NCBI GenBank assembly: GCA_031276105.1
Contig: JAISNS010000280.1
Location: forward strand, 1-7,812
Source of the DNA: Dysgonamonadaceae bacterium
Lineage (GTDB): Bacteria > Bacteroidota > Bacteroidia > Bacteroidales > Azobacteroidaceae
Direction of reading: 5' to 3'
Length of the DNA stretch: 7,812 nt
The position numbers were made by a program, and so were the translations under genes. Position 1 is the stretch's first letter, and each line of letters opens with the position of its first letter. The notes under the pieces are model-generated. The model was not told the origin of the DNA. It saw only the letters and a list, made by a program, of their open reading frames with translations, and ran no database searches. This document shows positions 1 through 6,299 of the stretch, piece by piece.

Positions 1-40
1 GGTGCGTATCGGCAGAATAAACTAAAAACTAAAAATTGTG
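1..40 (+). other. possible 3' tail of an upstream gene (unresolved)
   Basis: The first 20 or so bases are more G/C-rich than the A-rich stretch that follows. Two forward frames run into early stops, TAA at 18-20 and TAA at 23-25, so this could be the last few codons of a rightward gene that starts outside the window. Too little is present to tell which frame, or whether any, is coding. Confidence 0.2.
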
Positions 41-41
41 C

Positions 42-80
42 GAAGCGGCTGTCTTGGAAGTAATTTCGAGGCAGCCGTTC
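42..80 (-). terminator. hairpin terminator after ccsBA
   Basis: Bases 46-53 (CGGCTGTC) pair with 70-77 (GGCAGCCG) through 8 bp including one G-U. Weaker pairs extend the stem inward, and three pairs extend it outward if one base is bulged. On the leftward strand the hairpin begins just after the ccsBA stop codon and is followed after about 8 nt by a T-run (complement of A31-A35). This fits a rho-independent terminator with a slightly displaced U-tract. The forward side is also T-rich (78-83), so it could work in both directions for a gene ending near base 20. Confidence 0.6.
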
Positions 81-81
81 T

Positions 82-2328
82 TTAATTATAGGAATGCATT
101 CCGCTCAGGAAGTAGTTTACGCCGAAATAGGTCATCAGTACGCATGCAAAAGCAAATACCGACATTAAGTTGAACAACAGTGGATTATCCCATTTTTTCA
201 CCAAACGCAAATGGGTTACGATGGCATAAACGACTACCGTAACCAGCGCCCAAGTTTCTTTGGGATCCCAGCCCCAATAGCGTCCCCACGACTCGTTTGC
301 CCAAACAGCGCCCAGAAAAGTGCCGGTAGTCATCAGGGCTAAACCGAGCCACAACGACATTTCATTGACAATGCTCAACTCCCGGATACGGAGATGAAGC
401 GGCGTGCGTTTATTCCCTTTGCCTGCGAACAATAGCAGCAAGTTGGTGATTCCCAGCAGAAAGCTGATGCCGAAAAAACCGTAAGCGGCGACAATTACCG
501 CAACGTGAATCATTAGCCATGGCGATTTGAGGACGGGTACTAAGGGACTGATTTGCGGATCCATCCAGTTCAATCCGGCGACAAAGAGGATAATTCCTCC
601 GAAAAGGCTTGCCAAGGCAAAAGTCAGGATGCTTCGCCGGATAAAAAACAGGCCGGCGACCACGGTGATGAACGAAACGTAAATCATCGTTTCGTATGAG
701 TTGCTCCATGGAGCATAACCGCCTATATACCAACGCAGACCTATACCGGATAAATGGTAGAGGACATTTACGAAAATGATGCTTGCCAACAGGCGAATAA
801 GCCATTTCAGTCCGGTTGCCGATCGACGGAAGAGCAAAATGAAAGCTAATACGAGCAGCAATCCCCCGGCAATCAGGTATATTTTTTTAGCTTGGGCAAA
901 TATATTCAGTCGATTGTAGAGTAATTCCGCTTTTATCTTTTGACTGTCAATAGCTAATGTACTTTTTTCTTTTTGGTAGGCGCGAATCGCTTCCAGAGTT
1001 TGATTGGCCGTATTCCAATTGCCGCTTTGCAAGCCAAGTAAAAGATTAGCCGTGTATTCGTCCAGCAACTCGTTGGAAGTTTCCCAGCGATGATTTTCTG
1101 CATTTTCTGCCGGAAAAATAGCCGGCATTTCCCTGTTAATCAGTTGATAAAAAATGTTGACCTGTTCATCTAATTTCACTAAATCTTTTTCGAAACGGGA
1201 ACGCTGCGAAGGCGGTTTGTAGAAAATTTCATTCAACGCATTTTCCAATTTGTAATTACCGTTCTTATCAAACAGTTCATTATAAGCGCATTGTTTTTCC
1301 GTAAGATTGTAGCGTTGGGCAATATCTTTGTTGGGTAAATGAATAAATGGAACATGCATCCACCACTCCGGCAAAGTCAAGAGGCTCAGCAGGAATTGTT
1401 CCGGATTAAGTCCGCCTATTTTATCCGAATGATGCAGTTTGCGAAGCGCTTCCGAAGCAAAAGTATTGACCGGTTCCAAGCGTCCGTCCATGGATTGCAT
1501 AGGCAAGGTTCCGAATAGAGCGGCATGTTCTGCATTTATTTTATTTTCCTGAAACATGGTTTTTATTTTTTCGGAAAACGAATGATTCTGAGCCTGTAAC
1601 GGAAAAGATAACAAGCATAGAAGAGCTATCATTCCTCCTTTCAGCGCACGGGAAAGTTGACGGAAACGCGAATTTTTCCCGAAGAAACACAAGATAAATC
1701 CGGCAATCAGCAAAGTATAACCGGTATAGCTGATATTTCGTCCGGCAACATCCCGGTTGACCGATAGGATAGACCCTTTTTCGTCTTTGTCGTACGAAGC
1801 TTGGAAAAAACGGTATCCTTTGAAATCAAGGACTTTATTCATCGCTATTGTTTTTTCGAACGATTGATTGTCTGCATGAACAATCACGACGCTTTCGAAT
1901 CCCGAAGGACTGGAAGACCCCGGATAACGGGTTACGGTAAATTTTTTCAACTCCAAACGGAACGGCAGGGCATGACGAAATTCGCCTTTACCGGTTTGAA
2001 TTAGCATGTCGCCGACGCTTTCGCCTTCCCGCAAATGGACAGTTCCTTCTTTGCTCCAAATATGCGTTGTCAGCGCTCCGGCCAGAATCACTATTAAAGC
2101 CGTATGGACAGTCATAAATCCCCATTTTTTCTTTTGGAAGAGCCGGTGATGAATGGATGATGCAATAAAGTTGATTATCAGGAGTATCTGCAAAAAAAAG
2201 AATACGGGGGAATAATAAATAATCAGTTTGGCTACTGTTGTTCCCCAATATTTTTCGATAAATGTAGCTGCCGCCAATCCCAAAGCATATACAATCAGGA
2301 GGAGGATGGTTGTTTTATATGAAGTCAT
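82..2328 (-). CDS. ccsBA: fused cytochrome c synthase CcsBA (ResB-CcsA, system II)
   Basis: This 748-residue membrane protein would carry haem out of the cell and attach it to CXXCH motifs of c-type cytochromes. The ResB/CcsB half (about 1-245) has membrane helices near 5-22, 36-56, 70-88, 203-216 and 230-247. A periplasmic region of about 230 residues follows, then the CcsA half with about eight helices from 483 on. The haem-handling WWD motif lies at 676-693 (WANESWGRYWGWDPKETW). Four histidines match those known in fused CcsBA: H75 and H706 (membrane) and H608 and H745 (outer face). The spacings 608-706 and 706-745 agree with the family as I recall it. The protein is shorter than epsilonproteobacterial CcsBA (about 900 residues), mainly in the periplasmic parts. 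The ATG at 2328 begins the first helix and follows an A-rich leader. No cytochrome gene is adjacent in the window, so its clients are unknown. Confidence 0.93.
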   Translation of the reverse strand: MTSYKTTILLLIVYALGLAAATFIEKYWGTTVAKLIIYYSPVFFFLQILLIINFIASSIHHRLFQKKKWGFMTVHTALIVILAGALTTHIWSKEGTVHLREGESVGDMLIQTGKGEFRHALPFRLELKKFTVTRYPGSSSPSGFESVVIVHADNQSFEKTIAMNKVLDFKGYRFFQASYDKDEKGSILSVNRDVAGRNISYTGYTLLIAGFILCFFGKNSRFRQLSRALKGGMIALLCLLSFPLQAQNHSFSEKIKTMFQENKINAEHAALFGTLPMQSMDGRLEPVNTFASEALRKLHHSDKIGGLNPEQFLLSLLTLPEWWMHVPFIHLPNKDIAQRYNLTEKQCAYNELFDKNGNYKLENALNEIFYKPPSQRSRFEKDLVKLDEQVNIFYQLINREMPAIFPAENAENHRWETSNELLDEYTANLLLGLQSGNWNTANQTLEAIRAYQKEKSTLAIDSQKIKAELLYNRLNIFAQAKKIYLIAGGLLLVLAFILLFRRSATGLKWLIRLLASIIFVNVLYHLSGIGLRWYIGGYAPWSNSYETMIYVSFITVVAGLFFIRRSILTFALASLFGGIILFVAGLNWMDPQISPLVPVLKSPWLMIHVAVIVAAYGFFGISFLLGITNLLLLFAGKGNKRTPLHLRIRELSIVNEMSLWLGLALMTTGTFLGAVWANESWGRYWGWDPKETWALVTVVVYAIVTHLRLVKKWDNPLLFNLMSVFAFACVLMTYFGVNYFLSGMHSYN

Positions 2329-2372
2329 TTTTATTCAATGCGTTACAATTCTCATATCGTTTCTGTATGATG

Positions 2373-2380
2373 CAAAAATA
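2373..2380 (-). promoter_or_regulatory. ccsBA promoter, -7 box
   Basis: On the leftward strand this reads TATTTTTG, an exact match to the Bacteroidota -7 consensus TAnnTTTG. It lies 45 nt upstream of the ccsBA ATG, giving an expected 5' leader of about 35-40 nt. No clear TTG -33 element is visible at the usual distance; that stretch reads TTTCC-like. In an A/T-rich spacer such a match can occur by chance. Confidence 0.5.
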
Positions 2381-2467
2381 GTATATTTATTTTTAATTTG
2401 GAAATGTATCTATATGAAATAATTTCAGGGTATTGATACTAAAACAGTTTGGCTAAGCGGTAAATTT

Positions 2468-2499
2468 TACCTACAAAAAATTACAGTTTTTTGTAGGTA
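2468..2499. repeat. perfect 13-bp inverted repeat (hairpin)
   Basis: TACCTACAAAAAA (2468-2480) and TTTTTTGTAGGTA (2487-2499) are exact reverse complements separated by the 6-base loop TTACAG. Each arm ends in a six-base A or T tract facing the loop. Neither strand has a U-run after the stem, so it is not a textbook terminator, and no recognised gene ends nearby. A protein-binding dyad, an RNA structure in a small transcript, or a relic are all possible. Confidence 0.75.
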
Positions 2500-2591
2500 T
2501 CTAAAGCGTTTCTTCTTATAAGTATCATTATTTTGCTGATTATAGCAGAAATAAAATACAAAAAAGTTAAAATTTACATGTATTTCTCAAC

Positions 2592-2705
2592 TTATTTTTC
2601 ATTCGAAAGCAATTTTGCAAGCAAAGGTTTATGATTTTTGCTTAAAACATTGGTATTTAATTGATTATACAAAGCATGTAAATAATAATTGCGGTGATTT
2701 GGCAT
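2592..2705 (-). CDS. doubtful 37-residue ORF
   Basis: An ATG-started leftward ORF begins MPNHRNYYLH and ends KLLSNEK before TAA. The predicted peptide is basic and polar, rich in Asn, Leu, Lys and His, with no membrane helix and no motif I recognise. A TAG stop immediately precedes the ATG, so it cannot extend upstream. No Shine-Dalgarno is visible, which is normal here. A -7-like box at 2785-2792 points towards it, leaving a leader of about 70 nt. An open run of this length is expected now and then by chance in a spacer this size, so I regard it as more likely spurious than real. Confidence 0.15.
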   Translation of the reverse strand: MPNHRNYYLHALYNQLNTNVLSKNHKPLLAKLLSNEK

Positions 2706-2777
2706 CTATTGAGGTAATTCAAAAGAACCGGTACGCGCTTGAGGCAGAATAGCTCATTTTCATGTTGAAAATTCGAT

Positions 2778-2820
2778 TTAATTACAAATGTAACTTCCCG
2801 TAATTTACATTTGTAAATAA
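2778..2820. promoter_or_regulatory. paired dyad with back-to-back -7-like boxes
   Basis: TTACAAATGTAA (2782-2793) and TTACATTTGTAA (2805-2816) form a perfect 12-bp inverted repeat around an 11-base centre. Beyond one mismatch, TTTA and TAAA add four outer pairs. Each arm is itself a near-palindrome of the form TACANNTGTA, the operator pattern described for CopY/BlaI/MecI-type repressors. Each arm also contains TAnnTTTG: TACATTTG leftward at 2792-2785 and TACATTTG rightward at 2806-2813. The layout suits divergent promoters covered by operators, the rightward one possibly giving a longer rnpB precursor. Clear -33 elements are missing, so function is inferred. Confidence 0.35.
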
Positions 2821-2886
2821 AAGGATGAACTTTTATATTATAATAAAAATAACACTACACTGATTTCAATATTCCCTAAAAATGTT

Positions 2887-2894
2887 TATCTTTG
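2887..2894 (+). promoter_or_regulatory. rnpB promoter, -7 box
   Basis: TATCTTTG is an exact TAnnTTTG match ending 4 nt before the first base of the RNase P RNA P1 helix, which is where transcription should start. The -33 region is weak (TGATTTC near 2861-2867). Position relative to a confidently identified RNA gene makes this the best-supported promoter in the window, together with the one for proS. Confidence 0.75.
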
Positions 2895-2898
2895 CCGG

Positions 2899-3250
2899 GC
2901 AGTCGATCGGTCTGTCGCTTTTTGATACAAAAAGAGGAAAGTCCGGACAACACAGAGTACCCTACTATCTAACGGATAGCTGTTTGTGAGAGCAGAGTTA
3001 AGTAGAAGAAAATAACCGCCTTCTTCGGAAGGTAAGGGTGAGAAGGTGAGGTAAGAGCTTACCGGTTCCTATAGCAATATCAGGAAGCCGTACCACTTAG
3101 GGGTTGCAAAATCATGTACACCGGCGCATGTAGAATTACTCGTTCGATGCCGGGGGGTAGATTGCTGGAGTTTAATGGCGACATTAAATCGAGATAAATG
3201 ACAGACGCTTGTTGTTGACAAGTACAGAATCCGGCTTACAGATTGACTGC
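2899..3250 (+). ncRNA. rnpB: RNase P RNA (type A)
   Basis: This is the catalytic RNA of ribonuclease P, which removes 5' leaders from precursor tRNAs. The conserved core is directly readable: GAGGAAAGTCCGGAC (2934-2948, CR-I and 5' strand of P4), AGAGCTTACCGG (3054-3065, CR-II/P11-P12 region), GGGGGGTAG (3152-3160, the L15 loop that binds the tRNA CCA end), AGATAAATGACAGACG (3192-3207, CR-IV) and ACAGAATCCGGCTTACAG (3224-3241, CR-V and 3' strand of P4). The ends are set by helix P1, where GCAGTCGATC (2899-2908) pairs with GATTGACTGC (3241-3250) with one G-U. The length of about 352 nt is normal for the family. The 3' end is followed by a six-T run and, 15 nt later, the yihY start codon. Confidence 0.95.
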
Positions 3251-3256
3251 TTTTTT
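3251..3256 (+). terminator. T-run at the rnpB 3' end (weak terminator)
   Basis: Six T residues follow the 3' strand of P1 directly. Locally only a 3-bp CAG/CTG stem can form before them; the real partner of this strand is about 340 nt upstream. Termination here would therefore rely on P1 itself or be inefficient, allowing read-through into yihY. Confidence 0.35.
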
Positions 3257-3265
3257 AATGAATCT

Positions 3266-4600
3266 ATGCTGAAAATAAATGATATACCCGGTATTATAAG
3301 GAAATTCTGGAAATTTCTTACGGAAGATGTTTGGCGTATTGTCCCTTCCGAACTCAGTAATACGAAACGAAAAGGCTATACGGTAATCAAAGTTATCCTC
3401 TTAGCCGTCAGACGTTATCAGGAGGATAATTTGCCGCGCAACGCTTCCGCTCTCACTTACAGTACGTTCCTTTCTCTTATTCCGCTCTTGGCGGTATTGT
3501 TGGCCATTGCCAAAGGGTTCGGTTTTCGGAATATTGTCGAAAGTCAACTGTTTGAATATTTTCCCGGACAAAAAGAAATACTTTTTAGGATGTTGACATT
3601 TGTCAATTCTTATATGCAACAAACAAAAGATGGTCTTTTTTTGGGTTTAGGGCTTCTCCTATTGTTTTATACGGTTTTCAATCTTATTTCGGGCATTGAA
3701 AATACATTCAATATGATTTGGCAAGTTTCCAAAGGACGAAGTATTGTTCGCCGGTTTACGGATTATTTTTCTACGTTCCTGTTTCTGCCGATTTTTTTGG
3801 TTTGCTCTTCGGGCATATCCATTTTTTTTGCCACCACTTTCAATACGTTGAAATATCATCAGCTTCTGATGCCGGTGTATGAAATTATCATCACAGTCGC
3901 GCCCTGGATTATTTCCATATTTGCTTTTACGGGCTTGTATCTGTTTATGCCCAATACGAAAGTGCGGTTCAAACATGCTTTCTATGCCGGAATTTTAGCC
4001 GCTATTGGGTTTCAAATCGTTCAATATCTTTATATTAACGGGCAAATGTGGGTATCGAAATACAACGCCATCTACGGAAGTTTCGCTTTAATTCCATTAT
4101 TGCTGTTGTGGGTGCAACTGTCGTGGATGATTTGCCTGATTGGCGCCGAAATTGCGTATGCCGGGCAAAATATTCAAAATTTCGAGTTTGAAAACGACAG
4201 TAAAAATATTTCAAGAAGATATTTAGATTTTCTTGTCTTAACAATTACAACACTTATTGTTAAGCGTTTTGAAAAGGAAGCAAAACCCTATACGGCTATG
4301 GAAATTTCGTCCGAATATAAGATACCCATTCGTTTGACTAAACGCATTTTATATCATTTGGTTGAGCTTGAAATTATTCATGAGATTAAAAATGAAGACG
4401 ATTATCCTTATTATCAGCCGGCTATAGATATTAATAAAATCACGTTGGAATATTTATTCACAAAAATTGACCGGCATGGTTCCGAAAATTTTAAAGTAGA
4501 TAATAAACATGTTTTTCATCCCGAATGGGAAGCAATACTTCAAACAAGGAAAGATATGTTTTTGCAAAACAAAGATTTACTTATTAAAAATTTAATCTGA
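3266..4600 (+). CDS. yihY: YihY/BrkB-family inner-membrane protein
   Basis: A 444-residue member of the YihY/virulence factor BrkB family, once misnamed RNase BN; its biochemical role is not settled. About six membrane helices lie near 62-83, 124-147, 167-189, 203-228, 237-257 and 271-297. Family hallmarks are ASALTYSTFLSLIPLLAV (60-77), GIENTFNMIW (143-152) and YGSFALIPLLLLWVQLSW (270-287) followed by GAEIAY. The cytoplasmic tail (about 320-444) has a winged-helix-like segment: YTAMEISSEYKIP, then RLTKRILYHLVELEIIHEI, then a wing-like YYQPAIDI. The frame stays open upstream to TTG codons at 3209-3217, but those lie inside the RNase P RNA core, so I chose the ATG at 3266. No separate promoter is visible; transcription probably reads through from rnpB. 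The next gene starts 16 nt downstream, suggesting an operon. Confidence 0.9.
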   Translation: MLKINDIPGIIRKFWKFLTEDVWRIVPSELSNTKRKGYTVIKVILLAVRRYQEDNLPRNASALTYSTFLSLIPLLAVLLAIAKGFGFRNIVESQLFEYFPGQKEILFRMLTFVNSYMQQTKDGLFLGLGLLLLFYTVFNLISGIENTFNMIWQVSKGRSIVRRFTDYFSTFLFLPIFLVCSSGISIFFATTFNTLKYHQLLMPVYEIIITVAPWIISIFAFTGLYLFMPNTKVRFKHAFYAGILAAIGFQIVQYLYINGQMWVSKYNAIYGSFALIPLLLLWVQLSWMICLIGAEIAYAGQNIQNFEFENDSKNISRRYLDFLVLTITTLIVKRFEKEAKPYTAMEISSEYKIPIRLTKRILYHLVELEIIHEIKNEDDYPYYQPAIDINKITLEYLFTKIDRHGSENFKVDNKHVFHPEWEAILQTRKDMFLQNKDLLIKNLI

Positions 4601-4616
4601 ATTTTAATTTATATGT

Positions 4617-5663
4617 ATGATAGTTCTTTTAGTTTATTTGTTTATCGCTTTGTTTATATCCTTTTTGTGCTCGATTATGGAGGCGGTATTGCTTTCGACG
4701 CCACAATCGTTCCTGATTGTCAAACAGGAAGAGGGAAACCGTTGGGCAACAAGCTTTATAGTTTTAAAAAACGACATCGACAAGCCGTTATCCGCCATTT
4801 TGTCACTGAATACGATTGCGCATACTGTCGGTGCGGCCGGAGTTGGCGCACAGGCAATTAAAGTATTTGGAGAAGCGTCGTTCGGTATTGCGTCGGCAGC
4901 TATGACCATTTTGATTTTAGTTTTTACCGAAATTATTCCCAAAACCATCGGCGCCAACTACTGGAGGAACTTGACGATGATCACCACTTATATAATTAAA
5001 GGGATGATTATCATTACCTATCCTTTGGTGATTGCTTCGGCCGTGATCACGAGATTGATTTCAAAAAACAAACTGGAACAAACCACCAGTCGGGAAGAAA
5101 TTGCCGCTCTGACCAATATCGGCGTCGGCGAAGGCATTTTTTCCGAGAAAGAAAACCGGATTATACAAAACCTGTTGAAACTTAAAAACGTAGGAGTCAG
5201 GGAAATAATGACTCCGCGCGTGGTGGTTGCCCTTGCCGACGAAAATTTGTCGCTCAACGATTTTCTGAAAAGCAAGGATTACCTGAAATATTCACGCATT
5301 CCGGTTTACTCGGAAAACGAAGATAATGTAACCGGTTATGTTTTCCGGCAGGCCGTTCTGGAGAAACTGACTGAAAATCAACATAATTTGCAATTGAAAA
5401 ATATTAAACGGGAGATCGTGATTGTTCCCAACACCATCATCCTCTTTGCGCTGTGGGAAAAATTGTTGGAAAAAAAAGAACATATCGCCTTGATTGTGGA
5501 CGAATACGGCGGTTTGGACGGAATTGTAACGATGGAGGATATTATCGAAACGCTGTTGGGACTCGAAATCGTGGACGAAAAGGATACCATTCCGGATATG
5601 CAGGCTTATGCCCGGGAACGCTGGAAAACCCGGCAAGCAAAGTACAACTTTATGGAGTTATGA
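4617..5663 (+). CDS. CNNM/CorC-type membrane protein (DUF21 + CBS pair, 'hemolysin family')
   Basis: A 348-residue protein of the CNNM/CorC family, whose members are implicated in magnesium or other divalent cation export; 'hemolysin' is a legacy name. The DUF21 membrane domain (about 1-150) shows SIMEAVLLS (19-27), LNTIAHTVGAAGVGA (64-78) and TEIIPKTIG (104-112). A linker (GIFSEKENRIIQNLLKL) leads to a CBS pair: CBS1 about 196-255, starting REIMTPR, and CBS2 about 262-317 with ALIVDEYGGLDGIVTMEDIIETLLG. Such pairs usually bind adenine nucleotides. The C-terminal CorC_HlyC domain of longer relatives is absent; the protein ends about 30 residues after CBS2. An ATG at 4613 is in another frame; the one at 4617 begins the first helix. 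It is probably co-transcribed with yihY, and its stop codon overlaps that of the convergent yigZ by 6 bp. Confidence 0.9.
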   Translation: MIVLLVYLFIALFISFLCSIMEAVLLSTPQSFLIVKQEEGNRWATSFIVLKNDIDKPLSAILSLNTIAHTVGAAGVGAQAIKVFGEASFGIASAAMTILILVFTEIIPKTIGANYWRNLTMITTYIIKGMIIITYPLVIASAVITRLISKNKLEQTTSREEIAALTNIGVGEGIFSEKENRIIQNLLKLKNVGVREIMTPRVVVALADENLSLNDFLKSKDYLKYSRIPVYSENEDNVTGYVFRQAVLEKLTENQHNLQLKNIKREIVIVPNTIILFALWEKLLEKKEHIALIVDEYGGLDGIVTMEDIIETLLGLEIVDEKDTIPDMQAYARERWKTRQAKYNFMEL

Positions 5664-6257
5664 AATAATCCTGCAAGAATTTATTTTCAACAGTTTTTCT
5701 TTTAACCGTTCCGATTCGCTTTTTCTGATTTGCAAAACCATTTGGCAATTCGTATCAAACATTTGTGACAGCGTTTGTGGGTTTTCTTCTTTGATTATTT
5801 TCATCACGCTGTTCAGGACGGGATATTCAAAGGCGATGGAGAACGTTTCGTCCACCGTTCGTTCGATGATTTTCGCATGAGCAATTGCATCCTGTGCGGC
5901 GGCACGGTAAGCGGCAATCAGGCCGCTGGTTCCTAATTTGACGCCTCCGAAATAGCGGACAACAACAATCAATACATTTGTCAATTCGTTGGAATTAATA
6001 ACGCCAAGGATGGGTTTTCCGGCTGTCGAAGAGGGTTCGCCGTCGTCGTTGAAGCGGAATTGCGTCCGTTCTGCTCCCAACATGTACGCCCAACAAACAT
6101 GTCGGGCGTCGTGATACTGTTTACGGAAAGCGTCGATTGTTGCCTTTACTTCTTCAGGGTTTGTCACCGGCAACGCGCAGGAAATGAATTTGCTTCGTTG
6201 CTCGGTCAAATATCCTTCCGATGGTTTTGAAATAGTTTTGTATAAATCCGACACCAT
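5658..6257 (-). CDS. yigZ: YigZ/IMPACT-family protein (UPF0029)
   Basis: A 199-residue cytosolic protein of the YigZ/IMPACT family. Eukaryotic IMPACT (yeast Yih1) modulates the Gcn2 translational stress response; the bacterial role is not established. The N-terminal UPF0029 domain (about 1-125) carries NDDGEPSSTAGKPILGV (70-86) and the family signature NVLIVVVRYFGGVKLG (94-109), then SGLIAAYRAAA (111-121). The C-terminal part (about 137-192) fits the ferredoxin-like DUF1949 domain. Length is typical and no residue of the signature is missing. The ATG at 6257 is the only reasonable start: the YKTISKPSEGYLTEQRSKF opening matches the family, and the frame has no nearby upstream ATG. It lies 42 bp after proS in the same direction, so probably shares the proS transcript. 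Confidence 0.92.
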   Translation of the reverse strand: MVSDLYKTISKPSEGYLTEQRSKFISCALPVTNPEEVKATIDAFRKQYHDARHVCWAYMLGAERTQFRFNDDGEPSSTAGKPILGVINSNELTNVLIVVVRYFGGVKLGTSGLIAAYRAAAQDAIAHAKIIERTVDETFSIAFEYPVLNSVMKIIKEENPQTLSQMFDTNCQMVLQIRKSESERLKEKLLKINSCRIIS

Positions 6258-6299
6258 AACTCAATAGTTTCCGTTTATGTTGGATATTAGTGAGTTGCG

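Larger units (their letters stand above)
2329..2886. other. A/T-rich spacer between ccsBA and rnpB
   Basis: This 558-bp interval contains no gene that I recognise. It holds the ccsBA -7 box (2373-2380), a 13-bp inverted repeat (2468-2499), a weaker 7-bp hairpin (2531-2537 with 2544-2550, loop GATTAT), a doubtful 37-codon leftward ORF (2592-2705), and a paired dyad with two -7-like boxes (2778-2821). A short G/C-richer island lies near 2726-2755. No tRNA, transposase remnant or long direct repeat is visible. Confidence 0.6.

Noticed and set aside
410..805. 131-codon leftward ORF inside ccsBA and similar long alternative frames within proS, yihY and the CNNM gene
   Set aside because: They are out-of-frame shadows of confidently identified genes, with arginine- or cysteine-rich low-plausibility translations.
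2726..2765. Possible tRNA fragment (GAATAGCTCA resembles a tRNA acceptor/D-arm start)
   Set aside because: No D-loop GGTAGAGC, anticodon arm or TTCGA T-loop follows, so no cloverleaf can be drawn.
2762..2803. 13-codon rightward ORF starting ATGTTGAAA
   Set aside because: Too short, ends inside the dyad, and nothing supports translation.
3206..3222. TTGTTGACA resembling a sigma-70 -35 element for yihY
   Set aside because: It is part of the conserved rnpB 3' region, has no partner -10, and the Bacteroidota primary sigma factor uses a different consensus.
3209..3265. Upstream TTG starts that would lengthen YihY by up to 19 residues
   Set aside because: These codons lie within the CR-V/P4 core and P1 strand of RNase P RNA, which explains the sequence there; the extra residues do not resemble the family N-terminus.
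5600..5640. CCGGG/CCCGG inverted pair downstream of yigZ on its strand
   Set aside because: No U-run follows and it lies in the coding sequence of the CNNM gene.
5664..5700. Weak CTG/CAG hairpin followed by TTTTT after the CNNM stop
   Set aside because: Only 3 bp of stem with a long loop, lying inside the yigZ coding sequence; not enough for a terminator call.
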